Assembly (NCBI GenBank): GCA_032719365.1
Contig: CM064876.1
Coordinates: 57,345,864 to 57,409,863, forward strand
Direction: 5' to 3'
From: Prinsepia uniflora
Taxonomy: Eukaryota; Streptophyta; Magnoliopsida; Rosales; Rosaceae
Length of the DNA stretch: 64,000 bases
Made by a program: the position numbers and the translations under genes. Under the pieces are notes generated by a model, which saw only the letters and a list, made by a program, of their open reading frames with translations, had not been told where the DNA came from and searched no databases. The first letter of the stretch is position 1; every line of letters begins with the position of its first letter. Shown here in pieces: positions 34,632-45,690 of this stretch.

Positions 34632-35873
34632 TGAGTGGAGTTTTGTTTTATAACTGCAATGCATGCATAAATGTTATAAATGCTTCATTATATGATTTAA
34701 GTTGAAATGATTTGATATCATCGCTTGATGAGTTTGTGAATTTAATTATCGGTTTATGAACGATTTTACGGATTTATGTAAAAATGATTTTTTGGGCTTG
34801 AGGCCCAACTGGATTACAGTTTGACTTAGATTTGGAGTCAAACGGGGATTTGAATAAAAGACTGTGATTTGAGGTGATTTGAATAACCTATTTGGTAGGA
34901 TCGATTTGGATAAATCTGAATTTATAAATGAGTTTCTAGACACTGTTTTATGATGGTTTTGTGGAAAAGGCTTGTGAAAATCATGTATCGGGCATAGACC
35001 CAATTGTACAATGTTTTGACTTGATTTGAGATATAAATGGTTTTGAAATGGCTTTTTACTAGATTTGGTGACTGTTCCACATATACCTTCCTGTGTGATT
35101 TGGATTGTCTCCTCCAAACGTCGAGGATCTTAGAGTAGTCACGCTACACTGTCTGGGATAAGTAGCTCCGAGGAGAGGCCCAAGCTTAGAAGTGTGAGAT
35201 TAGAATATCACCCCGGACGTTGTGGATCATGGAGAGGCACTCTATTATGATATCACACAGGACGTCGTGGATCCTGGGGATGTACTCGGAGATGAGACCC
35301 CGAGTTGCATGCGTAGCATTTGAAATCGTGACAAACCTGGTTATGGGTATCGCGAATATCGAGGATTGGTTATATTGTGTTTTACTGATATGTGTGTGTC
35401 CAGATATAGATATTTATATATGATTTGAATTACTTTCATACGATTTGATTTCTATGCATGCATGTTTATAAAACATAGGGGAAAATGTGATTGTTTCTTA
35501 AATCATCTTCTGAAAATGTTTATTTTTGTCCACTCACACTTTGATTATTTTATTAACCCTCTAGGTCGTGACACAGAGACGGGGGATGATACTGAGGCTG
35601 AGGCATAAAGAGTACCGTTGCACATCTGAATACCTTTCGGGATAGGATTTGATATTTTTATTGTACTGTCAATTATGCTCTGTAATATTGTTGATTAGTT
35701 GAATTTTGTCTCAATGGTTATGTATAGATACTTATCGCTGGTCTGAGACTGTTGTAGTTTGAATTGTTCTTTAAAAACAAAAAAAGGTCATTTTCGGTAT
35801 TTTGAGTTTGATTGTCAGACAGAAGTAGGACACGTCCCATAATAATCTAGGGGGACTGGGACGGGACTTGTCA
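34632..35873 (+). mobile_element. Solo LTR (TSD GTTTT), right part
   Basis: Continuation of 20992-22439 after removal of element L. It contains the GCATGCATAAATG block near 34663, the AACCCTCTAGGTCGTG block near 35555, the TGTCAGAC stem remnant near 35813, and the terminus ACTTGTCA at 35873. Confidence 0.87.
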
Positions 35874-35878
35874 GTTTT
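35874..35878 (+). repeat. Target-site duplication GTTTT (right)
   Basis: Exact match to 20987-20991. Confidence 0.9.
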
Positions 35879-36106
35879 AAATATTTGTTATTGTCCACTT
35901 GCACTTTTTTGTGGTTTTAGTGACCCTTCAGGGTCGTTGTACTGAAATCGGGGCTAATCAAGAGGTGGAGGCATGAGCAGTAAGGAAGTACGAATATCCC
36001 TTGTCTGACAAGTATTGAGGGCAATTTCAGTATTTTGGATCGTTTGTCAGACGGGAGCAGGATCATATATATAGTTATCTAAGTGTTTTAGGAGTGGGTC
36101 CTGTTA
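35879..36106 (+). mobile_element. Outer gypsy 3' LTR, right part
   Basis: Continuation of 19722-20991: the TGTCCACTTGCAC block, GTGACCCTTCAGGGTCG, the paired CTTGTCTGACAAG...TTGTCAGACGGGAGCAGG and the end GGTCCTGTTA (a C-to-T change from CCTGTCA). Sequence after 36106 is non-LTR. Confidence 0.8.
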
Positions 36107-36950
36107 GGGAATTTGGACAATTTGGACAACCATGCACCCAGTTTTATCTACGAAGTTTTTGTAATCACTTGCTTTTGAATTTGGTGTCTTAGAAATGAAT
36201 GTAATCTTTTACTGTCTAGTTAAGGCTAACTTGTTGAAGTGTTTTGTGATCACTTGCTTATGATGCCATTATGATGAGACTGGTTGAAGTGCTCCCTTTT
36301 GAAAATGATAAATCTAACTTCCAATGAATCTGTCGTAATTTCTTGTTTTTGCATTTTGAATTTTTCCTTCAAATACAACTTTTCATTACACGAGTCTCAT
36401 TTGAAACAAATAAAAAAAGAACAAAAACAATTAAAAAATACAACAAGAACAAATGCAATTGCATCTACAACATCAACACCAAATAAAGTAATAAATACAA
36501 CGACATCAACACCAACAACACTAGCAACAACAACACCAACACCAACACCAACACCTAAACTTCTTCAAATTCCTTCAATTTCAGTCTCTATCATTGATTT
36601 TATCACTAAGATTAATAGAAATAGCACCACCATCCACGACATAAGCAATCTTCCCCGTAATTTTTTCTTGCTTCATAGCCCAATGCCCGATTTCCCAAAT
36701 TGTTTGATTATTTTCTTAATTCTCGATTTTGGTACTCCAATTTAATCTTTTCATGTTCCAAAATTCTCAAAATTTCTTCTAATTGCTTCTTCTCTTCTTG
36801 TATTGTAATTACCTCATTTTCCAGTCCTCTTAATCTCCCGAGCCTCCTCTTGGGAAAGTTTCTTTGCCCATTCACTCCGAAAAATGCCATATCTCCTTCT
36901 TGTTCTGTCAATTTTCATTCCCTTTGTCAAAATTAAATCTGGACAACATA
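36107..36950. other. Low-complexity region with weak open frames on both strands
   Basis: The + strand has an open frame at 36284-36745 rich in Thr/Pro codons from an ACA/CCA-type repeat (about 36460-36555). The minus strand has a 67-codon frame at 36911-36708 whose translation is Lys/Glu/Leu-rich and coiled-coil-like (EEKKQLEEILRILEHEKIK). The minus frame looks more protein-like, but no family is recognised and it is short. Either may be a gene remnant. Confidence 0.3.
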
Positions 36951-38101
36951 TAAAAAGAGGAGAGAGAACAATTGAATTTATGCACCAAAGTTTTTTACTC
37001 GATTGCTTTCACAAGCTTCAAAACCTTCTCCTAGGATTCAAATCAATCTAGGAAGTGTGAAGTTTAATCCCGTCACCACATTTGCACTACTTGCAAGTTG
37101 TGGAATTCCTCTCTTCGATTGATGAGGATGATGCTGACATATCCAATAACAAGTCATTAATTTTTTTTATTTTTCTCTTCTTCTCCCTTCTACTTCTTCA
37201 TTCTCGCTCCTTCTGCCGTTTTCAATTAGGTCACACAAGCCCCAACTAGTTATAAAATTTTGGGGCCTAAATTAAAAGAACCTGAATCAATTTGGTGGCA
37301 TTTTTGGATGCTATAGTAAAAGGTCATACTTACCCTCCAATTAAACCGATTTCGTCCAATAAAGTAACAGGTGGATCAGTTCTACTATTTTGAACAAATG
37401 TAAGAACGTTTTAATCTAAAAAATATATTTAGGGATGTTTCCTCTAAATAATGTAGAGTTAAGCTCTACTGAAATTCTCCTTAAAAAGAAAATTGCTAGG
37501 TCGATAACCAATTACCAATCACTTGAAATGTCCTTCAGCAGTCCACGATTCCTTACCATGGACCCGTACGCTGTACCATCAGAGTCCACAAACAAAGAAA
37601 ACCTAAAAACTAAACCCCCAAAAAACCCCCACCCGCCCAACAGAACTATTGAGACAATGAGCTCTCGCTCGATCCCCAATGGTAAAACAAGAACTCCTCT
37701 CCTCTCTCTCTTCTAATTGTCATCCCCTCAATCAGGTATTATCCAACCAACTTTTCATTTGTAGTATCCACCAATCCAACAACAGGCTATCAAAGAAAAA
37801 ACCTTGTATGCCTAAGAAAAAATCCTTCAGTTTTGGTGTCAGCGTTTCCGGGCTTTTGTTTTGGCACACGGGCATTAGGCTTCTCTCAAGTTGGTGGCTA
37901 AAAATCTTTGATTTCAGCTAATGGGTATATTGCAGTTTGTGGAAATTTGAGGAAATATATGATAAAGTTGCGATTTTGGTTTTGGGTCTTCATACTTCTG
38001 GGGATTTCAACGTGTGTTGTGGAAATTTTATTCATTATGGTTTTTGTAGAATATTAATGTTGATGGATGGGTATTTATCAGTCTGAGGAAACTCCTAAAA
38101 C
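36951..38101 (+). promoter_or_regulatory. Upstream region and probable 5' UTR of the PPR gene
   Basis: Non-coding by inspection. The CT-rich stretch near 37680-37715 could belong to a leader with an intron, but no splice pair can be fixed from sequence alone. The reading frames at 37435-37716 and 37679-37921 are not supported as genes. Confidence 0.35.
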
Positions 38102-39301
38102 ATGCTCTCTCTGCGAACCAGTCGCAGATTTTGTCATGCCGCCATTGTCATAACTTCGAATGATTGTCGTGCAGCTGTGTCAAATCACATTTTTGATAGA
38201 AAATCTTTAGAAGAACCTGCCCTTGTGAAGCTTAAAAACGAGAGAGACCCCGAAAAGCTATTCCACCTATTTAAGGCCAACGCTCACAATAAGCTTGTCA
38301 TTGAGAGTCGCTTTGCATTCGAAGACACTGTGTATCGGCTAGCTGGAGCAAGGCGGTTTGATTTCATTGAACATTTACTTGAGCATCAGAAGAGCCTGCC
38401 TCAAGGACGGCGAGAAGGGTTCATTATGAGGATTATAACCTTGTATGGTAAGGCTGGGATGATTAAGCATGCTATTGATACATTTTTTCATATGCATTTG
38501 TACGGTTCTAGTAGGACTGTTAAATCTTTCAATGCTGCACTCAAGGTTTTGACTCAAGCCCGTGATTTAGGAGCCATTGAGGCATTTTTAAATGAGGTTC
38601 CACCGAAGTTTGGCATTGCATTGGACATATTTTCGTTTAATATTGTTATCAAGGCTTTTTGTGAAATGGGTATTTTGGTTAAAGCATTTCTAATCATGGT
38701 AGATATGGAAAATCTGGGAATAAGACCAGATGTCATTACATATACAACACTTATGTCAGCATTTTATAAAGACAATCGGTGCGAGATTGGCAATGGTTTG
38801 TGGAATCTTATGGTGCTGAAGAGGTGTTTGCCTAGCCTGGCAACTTTTAATGTTAGAATTCAGTATATGGTTAATAGGAGAAGAGCATGGGAAGCTAACA
38901 AGTTGATGGGTTTGATGCAAAAAACTGGAATGATACCTGATGAGGTTACATATAATTTGGTGATCAAAGGATTTTGCCAGGCCGGAAATCTTGAAATGGC
39001 CAAAAGGGTTTATTCTGCTCTGCATGGTAAGGGGTACAAACCCAATATCAAAATCTATCAGACCATGATTCATTATGTATGTAAAGGAGGGAATTTTGGT
39101 CTAGCCTATACACTGTGTAAAGACTGCATGCAAAAAAATTGGTATCCAAATGTGGATACCGTTCATACATTACTTGAAGGTCTAAAGAAGGACAAGCAGC
39201 TTGGTAAGGCTAAGGTAATCATGGAGTTGGTTCGTAGAAGGGTGCCTCCATTTTCTTCAAAACAATTGGGTTCTTTGCAAGCCATTCTTACCAAGAGTTG
39301 A
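38102..39301 (+). CDS. P-class pentatricopeptide repeat protein, probably mitochondrial
   Basis: A single-exon gene of 399 codons. PPR proteins bind organellar RNA and act in its processing, stability or translation. The N-terminus (MLSLRTSRRFCH) is Arg-rich and free of acidic residues for about 20 residues, as in mitochondrial presequences. Residues about 107-387 hold eight tandem 35-residue repeats, clear in phrases such as TYNLVIKGFCQAGNLEMAKR and IYQTMIHYVCKGGNFGLAY. There is no E, DYW or SMR extension, so it is P-class. It resembles the short Arabidopsis mitochondrial PPR At1g80150 by my recollection. RNA target unknown. The start is the first ATG of the frame and gives a plausible transit peptide. 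Confidence 0.93.
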   Translation: MLSLRTSRRFCHAAIVITSNDCRAAVSNHIFDRKSLEEPALVKLKNERDPEKLFHLFKANAHNKLVIESRFAFEDTVYRLAGARRFDFIEHLLEHQKSLPQGRREGFIMRIITLYGKAGMIKHAIDTFFHMHLYGSSRTVKSFNAALKVLTQARDLGAIEAFLNEVPPKFGIALDIFSFNIVIKAFCEMGILVKAFLIMVDMENLGIRPDVITYTTLMSAFYKDNRCEIGNGLWNLMVLKRCLPSLATFNVRIQYMVNRRRAWEANKLMGLMQKTGMIPDEVTYNLVIKGFCQAGNLEMAKRVYSALHGKGYKPNIKIYQTMIHYVCKGGNFGLAYTLCKDCMQKNWYPNVDTVHTLLEGLKKDKQLGKAKVIMELVRRRVPPFSSKQLGSLQAILTKS

Positions 39302-41170
39302 ATTAAGATGAGGGACTGGAAAGTTGAAAGGTGGTTGATTATGTAATGGGACAGCTCAACAGGAGCTGGTATTCTTTTTCCCCCAATTTGTAAATTTGCA
39401 GAACAGATTGACATGAAATTTTTAATCATACGAAAGGACATCCTCATTGCTTCAATAATTCCTCACTCTAAATGGAGCTCCGAATGGACAGCTGTTAACC
39501 TAATTTTTGTAAGTTCAATTTTCAATGGTTTTCATCAAAGGGTGTAGTCAGCTCTTCTTTTAAAATTTTGGATAATTAGCGTCTATGAATTTGATTGTTT
39601 GTTCAATGCTTTCAGCTTTGGTGGTGAAGAACAGAATGGTCATGGAATAATGGAAAAGTCATCCCATTAGGATCATTAAATGCTTATATGGGTAATTTCA
39701 AATAATTTCAATTATGATGAAACAAGTGTTTGATTTTATTACATCTATTAGATTCTTTTGATTATAATCAAAGAACTTAAAAATATGAAACTCATTATTT
39801 AAACTCAACAACATATAAGGATATATGATCGCTAGTGGTCAGAAGGATGGTTTGTAGGCTTAAGATGGTTAGTTGATCATAATCAGTAACTGTGTTAGTT
39901 TTGAATTACTACCTTTTGCAGAATCGGAAATGTTGTTCTTATGTCCCAAACTTGCCAAATTTCTTGACTGGTACTCAATTTTTATAATGTACTACAAGTA
40001 AGGTGAGTAACACCGTAGGGATTAGTCTTTTCTGAGTTTGTTTAAGTAACCTTTGATGATTGAGCAACTACAATACTACTTACGGAATGGATGGTGGGTA
40101 ATATTTAGCCATACATGGAACAAAATGAAAAGTTATCTGATGTTAATGGGGGGTTTGAAGAGAGAGAATAGGATAAGTAGGTATATGATATTTACACACT
40201 GATAACACATGCTGGTTCAAGTGTTGTATACAAATTTAGGGATTTGTATACTGATTTAAATGTTCTCTATACATCTGCAAATACTTGTTTTGGGTGCGCA
40301 GGCATGGTTTAAATATGTGCAGTAAATCACACAGCTAGTGTTTTCCTTTAATCAAGTATAACATAAATCCCTAAGTCCTCTTGGCCTCTGTGTAAATGTT
40401 TATATATATATATATAATTTTTTTTTAAGAAATCTAGTATTAGTATGAAATTCAAAGAATCATAAAACCAAGGAATAAAAGAGTGGCTAGTTGTATGTGA
40501 TCCCTAAAAACTACTCTCTGTAACTGCCAATCTCCAAATGTTGTTTAACACTGATTTTATCCTTTTAAAAATATTGAAAACCAAATTTCAAAATTTTGTT
40601 TTTCCTCGTTCCCCCCAGCCCTTTAACAGAGGCGACTGCTATGGGCAATCCTGGCACCTGGACATCACCCAAAAACATCTAAAGGTCGTTTGAGATTCTT
40701 GGTTTTCAGTCAGAATCTTTTTCTATAGTGCACGCACTTGGGTAATTTGAATATTGTATAATAGATAAATGGTGAATCTTGAGGCCTGGGGGTTTTGATC
40801 CATTTTTACTTGATTTTTATTCTGATGACTACGGGGTTGTTTGCTTTAGATGCTTTACTCTCGTATAACTACTAAGCTTTAAGGGAAGGCCGCTTTAAAG
40901 TTAGTCTCTTGCAAAGAGGTTTATCATATTGTTGAGTGTTTTGAAAGAGTTAACCATATCATTTAGCTGGGTACTTCATGGATGGAATAGGTCAAAACTT
41001 ATCTGAAATAAAAAAGAGGAGGAACCTGGTGAAAGCATAAATTGGTGTTCCTTTTTTGATATTTTCTTGTAACAAGTGCATAAAAAAATTTCTGATTTCT
41101 TTTTAAATGGAATGTTTCTCTCTTTCCCACTATTATCAAATATTTATTTTTCTATGGTTTTATTTTACAG
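39302..41170 (+). other. PPR 3' region and spacer
   Basis: Non-coding AT-rich sequence. A (TA)n tract is at about 40400-40416. Parts may be transcribed as 3' UTR. No gene recognised. Confidence 0.4.
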
Positions 41171-41223
41171 AAAATCTACAAACATCTTCTACCTTGCGTT
41201 GAGGTGCACCATAGTTTCTTCAG
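41171..41223 (+). other. Possible non-coding exon
   Basis: A 53-base segment preceded by a good acceptor (TATTTTACAG) and followed by a strong donor (CAG|GTAAGG). It could be part of a spliced 3' UTR of the PPR gene or of an unannotated transcript. It has no coding support. Confidence 0.25.
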
Positions 41224-44028
41224 GTAAGGATGACAAATCTGTTAGTTGGCCCAACATCAAGAACTTTATTTTGTAATAGATTGATCGACTCTTTCTTGCC
41301 TTTTCTGATCTGGTGGTGGTATGTGTGTGTGCTCGTGTCTTTGATCTATAACGTGTGCTTGCATTTTCTGATTTAGTGGACATTTGCGTTATACCTGCTT
41401 TCTTTTGTTTGGCTGTGTCTCTGTGTTCTGTGAGACTTGAGAATCGTTAAGAGTGGTTTTTATTGAGTAGGTCATTTGGTTGGGAATTGTTGTCACATGA
41501 GCAGTCTTCAGCATCAAAGATCACTAGATGAGAATCTTTATATTTAGGTTTGGTATATGTCTCTGATTAGAATATTTCCTTAAGCTGTTGTGTGGCAAGA
41601 GAAGTGGACTGGAGTGCAGTGAGATGGGTGACAACGCGTTACACTCGATTTTGGTTCATTCAGATCGCAGGGAACTAGAAGTTGGTGTTCCAAAGAAGTT
41701 GAGTTGCTGCATCATGAAGAGCCCGTCTTTTCTAAGTTCTTGCTTGTGTATACACTAGAGAGCGGATATATTTCTTCAGCTCCTGAAATTTAATGTCGGG
41801 CGATTTTGTGATTGCTCCCCACCCTCAATACGTGAGCACGGTATGCTGTTGTCTTCACGACCCTTATTCTTTACAATGGCTGGCTTTTGATATTGGAAGT
41901 TAAGTAGCACTTTGTCTATTATATGAACTTTCCGATGTAAAGGGCTGCATCCCATTTTTTCAATTTCAACTGTAAATGAACCAATGCAGATCTCCCTCCG
42001 TTATTGACTTGGCTGCAGGAGCCTTTGCCATTCAATTGGAAATAAATTGGCTTCAATGTCGATGCATGTTGCTGGCATAAATCTCTTTACTATAGAAAAT
42101 GCTGGACAAAAGATGAATCTATATAGACTTCTTATGCAATGAAAACTACTGGTATTCATATTTTCATCACTTGCTCCCGGTTTTTGGAGCAAGTAATGGA
42201 GCATTTGACTTGCATTGGTGATTTTCCTGATAGGAACCCAGTATGATCCTTTTCATAACATCAGTATATATTCGGTTTCTGTCACCTCCAAGGAGCAAAA
42301 CCTCCCTTGTCTCTGTCTTCTCTAGGCATGTTTTGCCTGCACCGCCGCGGCTTCGTTGATGTATGTGGAGGGCTTCATTTTCCCCTCTACTGTACTTTGT
42401 AGGTAGCATTCTGACCTGCTCTGTTTTTTTATTTTTTTGACCAAAGTGTGGAATTCTTAAAAAAAAAAAGGAATTTAGGGAAGCTCAACTGCATTAAAAT
42501 CCAATTCGAATCATTGCACGAACAAACTTAAAACTGGAAAATCGAAACAAAGATGCTCAAAATACCGCAGCCCAAAACAAACAGAAGTCCATAATAAAAC
42601 AAATCAAAGTAAACCCTAGATGCAACATAAGATTCCACCAGCCATGAGCCACCAAATTAAAGCACCACCCATACTATATCCAGAGAGATTGATCAGTAAA
42701 GCATGGATTGAAGGCATAAAGTCATCAAAGATCATCATACTCAAGCAAAATTTTTTGCCCTCCTTTAGGTTAGTGCTGTTGTTTCTTGTTTCTGGGGTTT
42801 CCCCTGCTTGCCCTTGTGGCTTCTATGAAATTCATTTTTCAGCCCCAAAGTAAAAAAAAAAAAAAAAGGGTCAACAATTTATTTATGATGGGCATTTTTG
42901 GAATTGACTTAAAAATTTTAGCAAAAAAAAAAAAAGTAATTTGGACGTCTCACAAGTTTAAATTTCATATATAAATGTGTTGTTAAAAGAAAAAATTATT
43001 CGTATCAATTGGTCTAACCCATATAAAAAATAGCAAAAACTTAGTTTTAATTTCATAAATGTTACTTTTTATAAAAACTTTAAAATATAGTTAAAATCTA
43101 CCTTTAACGACTCAAATACCTGTAATACTTAAAAGTAAAATAAATCTCATTAAAAACAAAAACCCTGACCCTATTAGATAAAAATTGGTTTCAGTTTCGG
43201 TTTCTGCGGGATGTAACATCACATTGAGACTCCATCACAGGTTGCTGCACGAGGTTGGAACACACCTGGTTTTTGTGCTTTTCTCTTCTACTTACAGTAG
43301 GACTGTTAAAGACTTGTCGTCTACCTGATCAAATTAGTGATGAGTGGCTTATCTTCAATGTTGTTTGTCTTTCATATTGTTTACGCCTGAAAAAATCCTT
43401 TCTGGGTCCAAAGCATCGGCTCACAGAATTAAAGGCCCAAGACATCGGCTTACAAAATTAAAGACCCAAAGATACACAAGCCTAACCCATCGAGCTCGAA
43501 TGTGGAGATGAAGCAAGTTTAGGCGATGCTGACAGAGAAAACGAAGAAAAAAGAGAGAAATGGGAATGTCTTAAACAAGATAAACGGTGAAATGGGACCC
43601 ACTGAGAATAAAGAGCAGCTCAGCTTCTCAAAAGACAACTAATCAACCAATCAACGTCAGCAAATTGATCTCTATCAATTTCCGAACCTATGAACACCTT
43701 TAACTAAGGTTTTATGGTTTAAAATAGCTCGCCCTTGTGGTAAAAACTGCTCCTTCGAATTAGGAAATCGGGATGCAGGTTCTCTTCTCACCCATTTGAG
43801 GCATTTATGTACTTGCCTAACCGTCTTTTTGACCGAACGAGCGTCATAATGTTGGGCTTCTCATCCTTGCATAGACCTTCTTCCTGACCACTCAGTGTCA
43901 TAAGGGTCGCCCTTTTCCCGACTGACTAGTTCTTGGACTTTTGGTTGAGGTTCGCGGAAGATCAACCTTCTTTCTAACAATTCAGTGTCATAAGGGTTGA
44001 TACCATCAACCACCAGCTCATGGACATT
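41224..44028. other. Intergenic spacer
   Basis: No supported gene. Poly(A) runs occur at about 42459-42469, 42850-42867 and 42924-42935. The block 42440-42780 has the feel of a retroposon 3' end in reverse orientation but lacks a defined boundary. Imperfect repeats of CAGTGTCATAAGGGT occur at about 43893 and 43984. Confidence 0.4.
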
Positions 44029-44189
44029 CATTATGACTACCGGTTCATGGACAATCTCTAGCCACCGATCACACGAATAACCATCCTGATTACCGATATA
44101 CGGATAGTCATTCTGACTATCGGATCACAAACAGTCATTACGACTACCGGTTCACAGACAGTCATTCCGACTACCGACATATGAACAGC
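44029..44189. repeat. 27-bp tandem repeat, 6 units
   Basis: Degenerate units such as CATTACGACTACCGGTTCAC start at 44029, 44055, 44082, 44109, 44136 and 44163. The period of 27 is a multiple of three, and the minus strand stays open (44270-44058), reading a 9-residue repeat of the type MTVCEPVVV / MTVCDPIVR. Without a family match it is best treated as a minisatellite. Confidence 0.8.
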
Positions 44190-45690
44190 CATCGAGGAAC
44201 TCAAACTTCTTTCTCTCGACATCTCGCCATCGCATTTGAGTGCTCTGCCACCACATGGCATGATTTCCAACTGATATTCATCTCAATTGAAGATTTCTTG
44301 AATTTCCTGCTTCTTACGGGCTTGAAATGTTAAGGAAATAATTTACTGTTTCTGCACTTGTAATTTTGGTTGTTATTCAATTCCAGTAATTTTACATTCA
44401 TGTACTTGTACTTTTATTTCCATTTCAATACAAATAGACTTTCTTAAGTAGGTGATTGGCTTTTCAGGATATATCATCCAAGTGTGGTTAACGACTCACC
44501 AACTCGGGACAACATCTTTGTGCATTAGTGTGAATACATCAATCTCGACTTAAGGGAGCCTAGGACCATCTCCCATTTAACTACTGAAATAATAATGTCG
44601 GCAAATTTGAATATCATGGCAGAATAACTTACGATTTGGGTATCGCTGGAAAGAAATATTTTAAGTTCTTGAAAAAAGTATAGAAAAGAACAACGCGGGG
44701 ATTTCTTATCCGCTTTCTTCACAATCGCATTGACCAAAAGGAAAGTTTTTGGACCGAAAACGGAATCCAATTTATAATATCCAGTAACAGTTCCTCTACT
44801 GGTGGGACGCATGCGCTTGAGTTGAAAGACCCATTTGCTTCCTTGCCCTCCCATCTAGGGATCAACTGTGGCTTAAAACCCATCATACTCAGCCCATATC
44901 ATTTTGAAGCAAAAGAGATCGCACGAACGGTATACCTCCCTTGCTCTGCAGAAAAGAAAAGGTTCCGCGCGGAGGTCCAGTTAGGGTTGCCTCGGAGCGT
45001 CTCGGCTCCTAAAATGAGCAAATGATTTCGGGTAGGAACACATATCTTCAAAACCCTCGCCATCAAGGTGCTTAATTCTTTCCCCAATTCCTTTTTTTGG
45101 ATTTTGTTTATGCATTTTGGATTCTTTGGTTTAGCTCAATCCCAATATGTATTATTTGGCTTATTTCAATTTTATCTGCATTTTGGACTTTCACTGCTGA
45201 AGACACCACATGAACATACACCATTTGTAAGTTATGCATATTTGAAATTTCTGCTTATGATTATACATTTATGCTCTCACATTGATACTTTGTAATGATG
45301 AAGAAACAATCTTAAGAACTCTTTAGAAAACAACCTTGTATGAGTACCTCCAGAAGTGGAATCTAGTTATAAAATTTGTCGAACTAGAAATAAAACACGT
45401 ATGTTTAGCAATAGTAACCAATTCTTACATTAACTCAAAGTGAAAAGGAAATTTTGGTTTCCAATTTTTTATTTTTTTTCCCTTCTCTAATCTCGGGCTT
45501 TGAGGTTGCTATAATGTAAATTCCCTTTATACCTTCGCATGAACATCTATGTTTTCTTAAGGTTTAAATTCTTTGCTCTCTTTTATCACTAGTGTTTTAG
45601 CGCTTTAAGCTAAAGTTTGAAACTCGTGCATGTTATTTTTTTAAAAAAATTTCTATTGGCTTATTTTACAAGGAGTGTCTAGTTTGACAA
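44190..45690. other. Spacer before the Mutator-like remnant
   Basis: No supported gene. Short open frames on both strands (44525-44854, 44822-45025) have no family features. Confidence 0.4.

Noticed and set aside
37435..37921. Two short frames upstream of the PPR gene as upstream exons
   Set aside because: No splice sites join them in frame to 38102, and the PPR protein is complete with a transit peptide from its own ATG.
42440..42780. LINE 3' end in reverse orientation
   Set aside because: The T-rich/A-rich layout is suggestive, but there is no RT sequence, clear tail or target duplication.
43255..43461. 68-codon + frame
   Set aside because: No start context, no homology that I recognise, and the composition is that of spacer.
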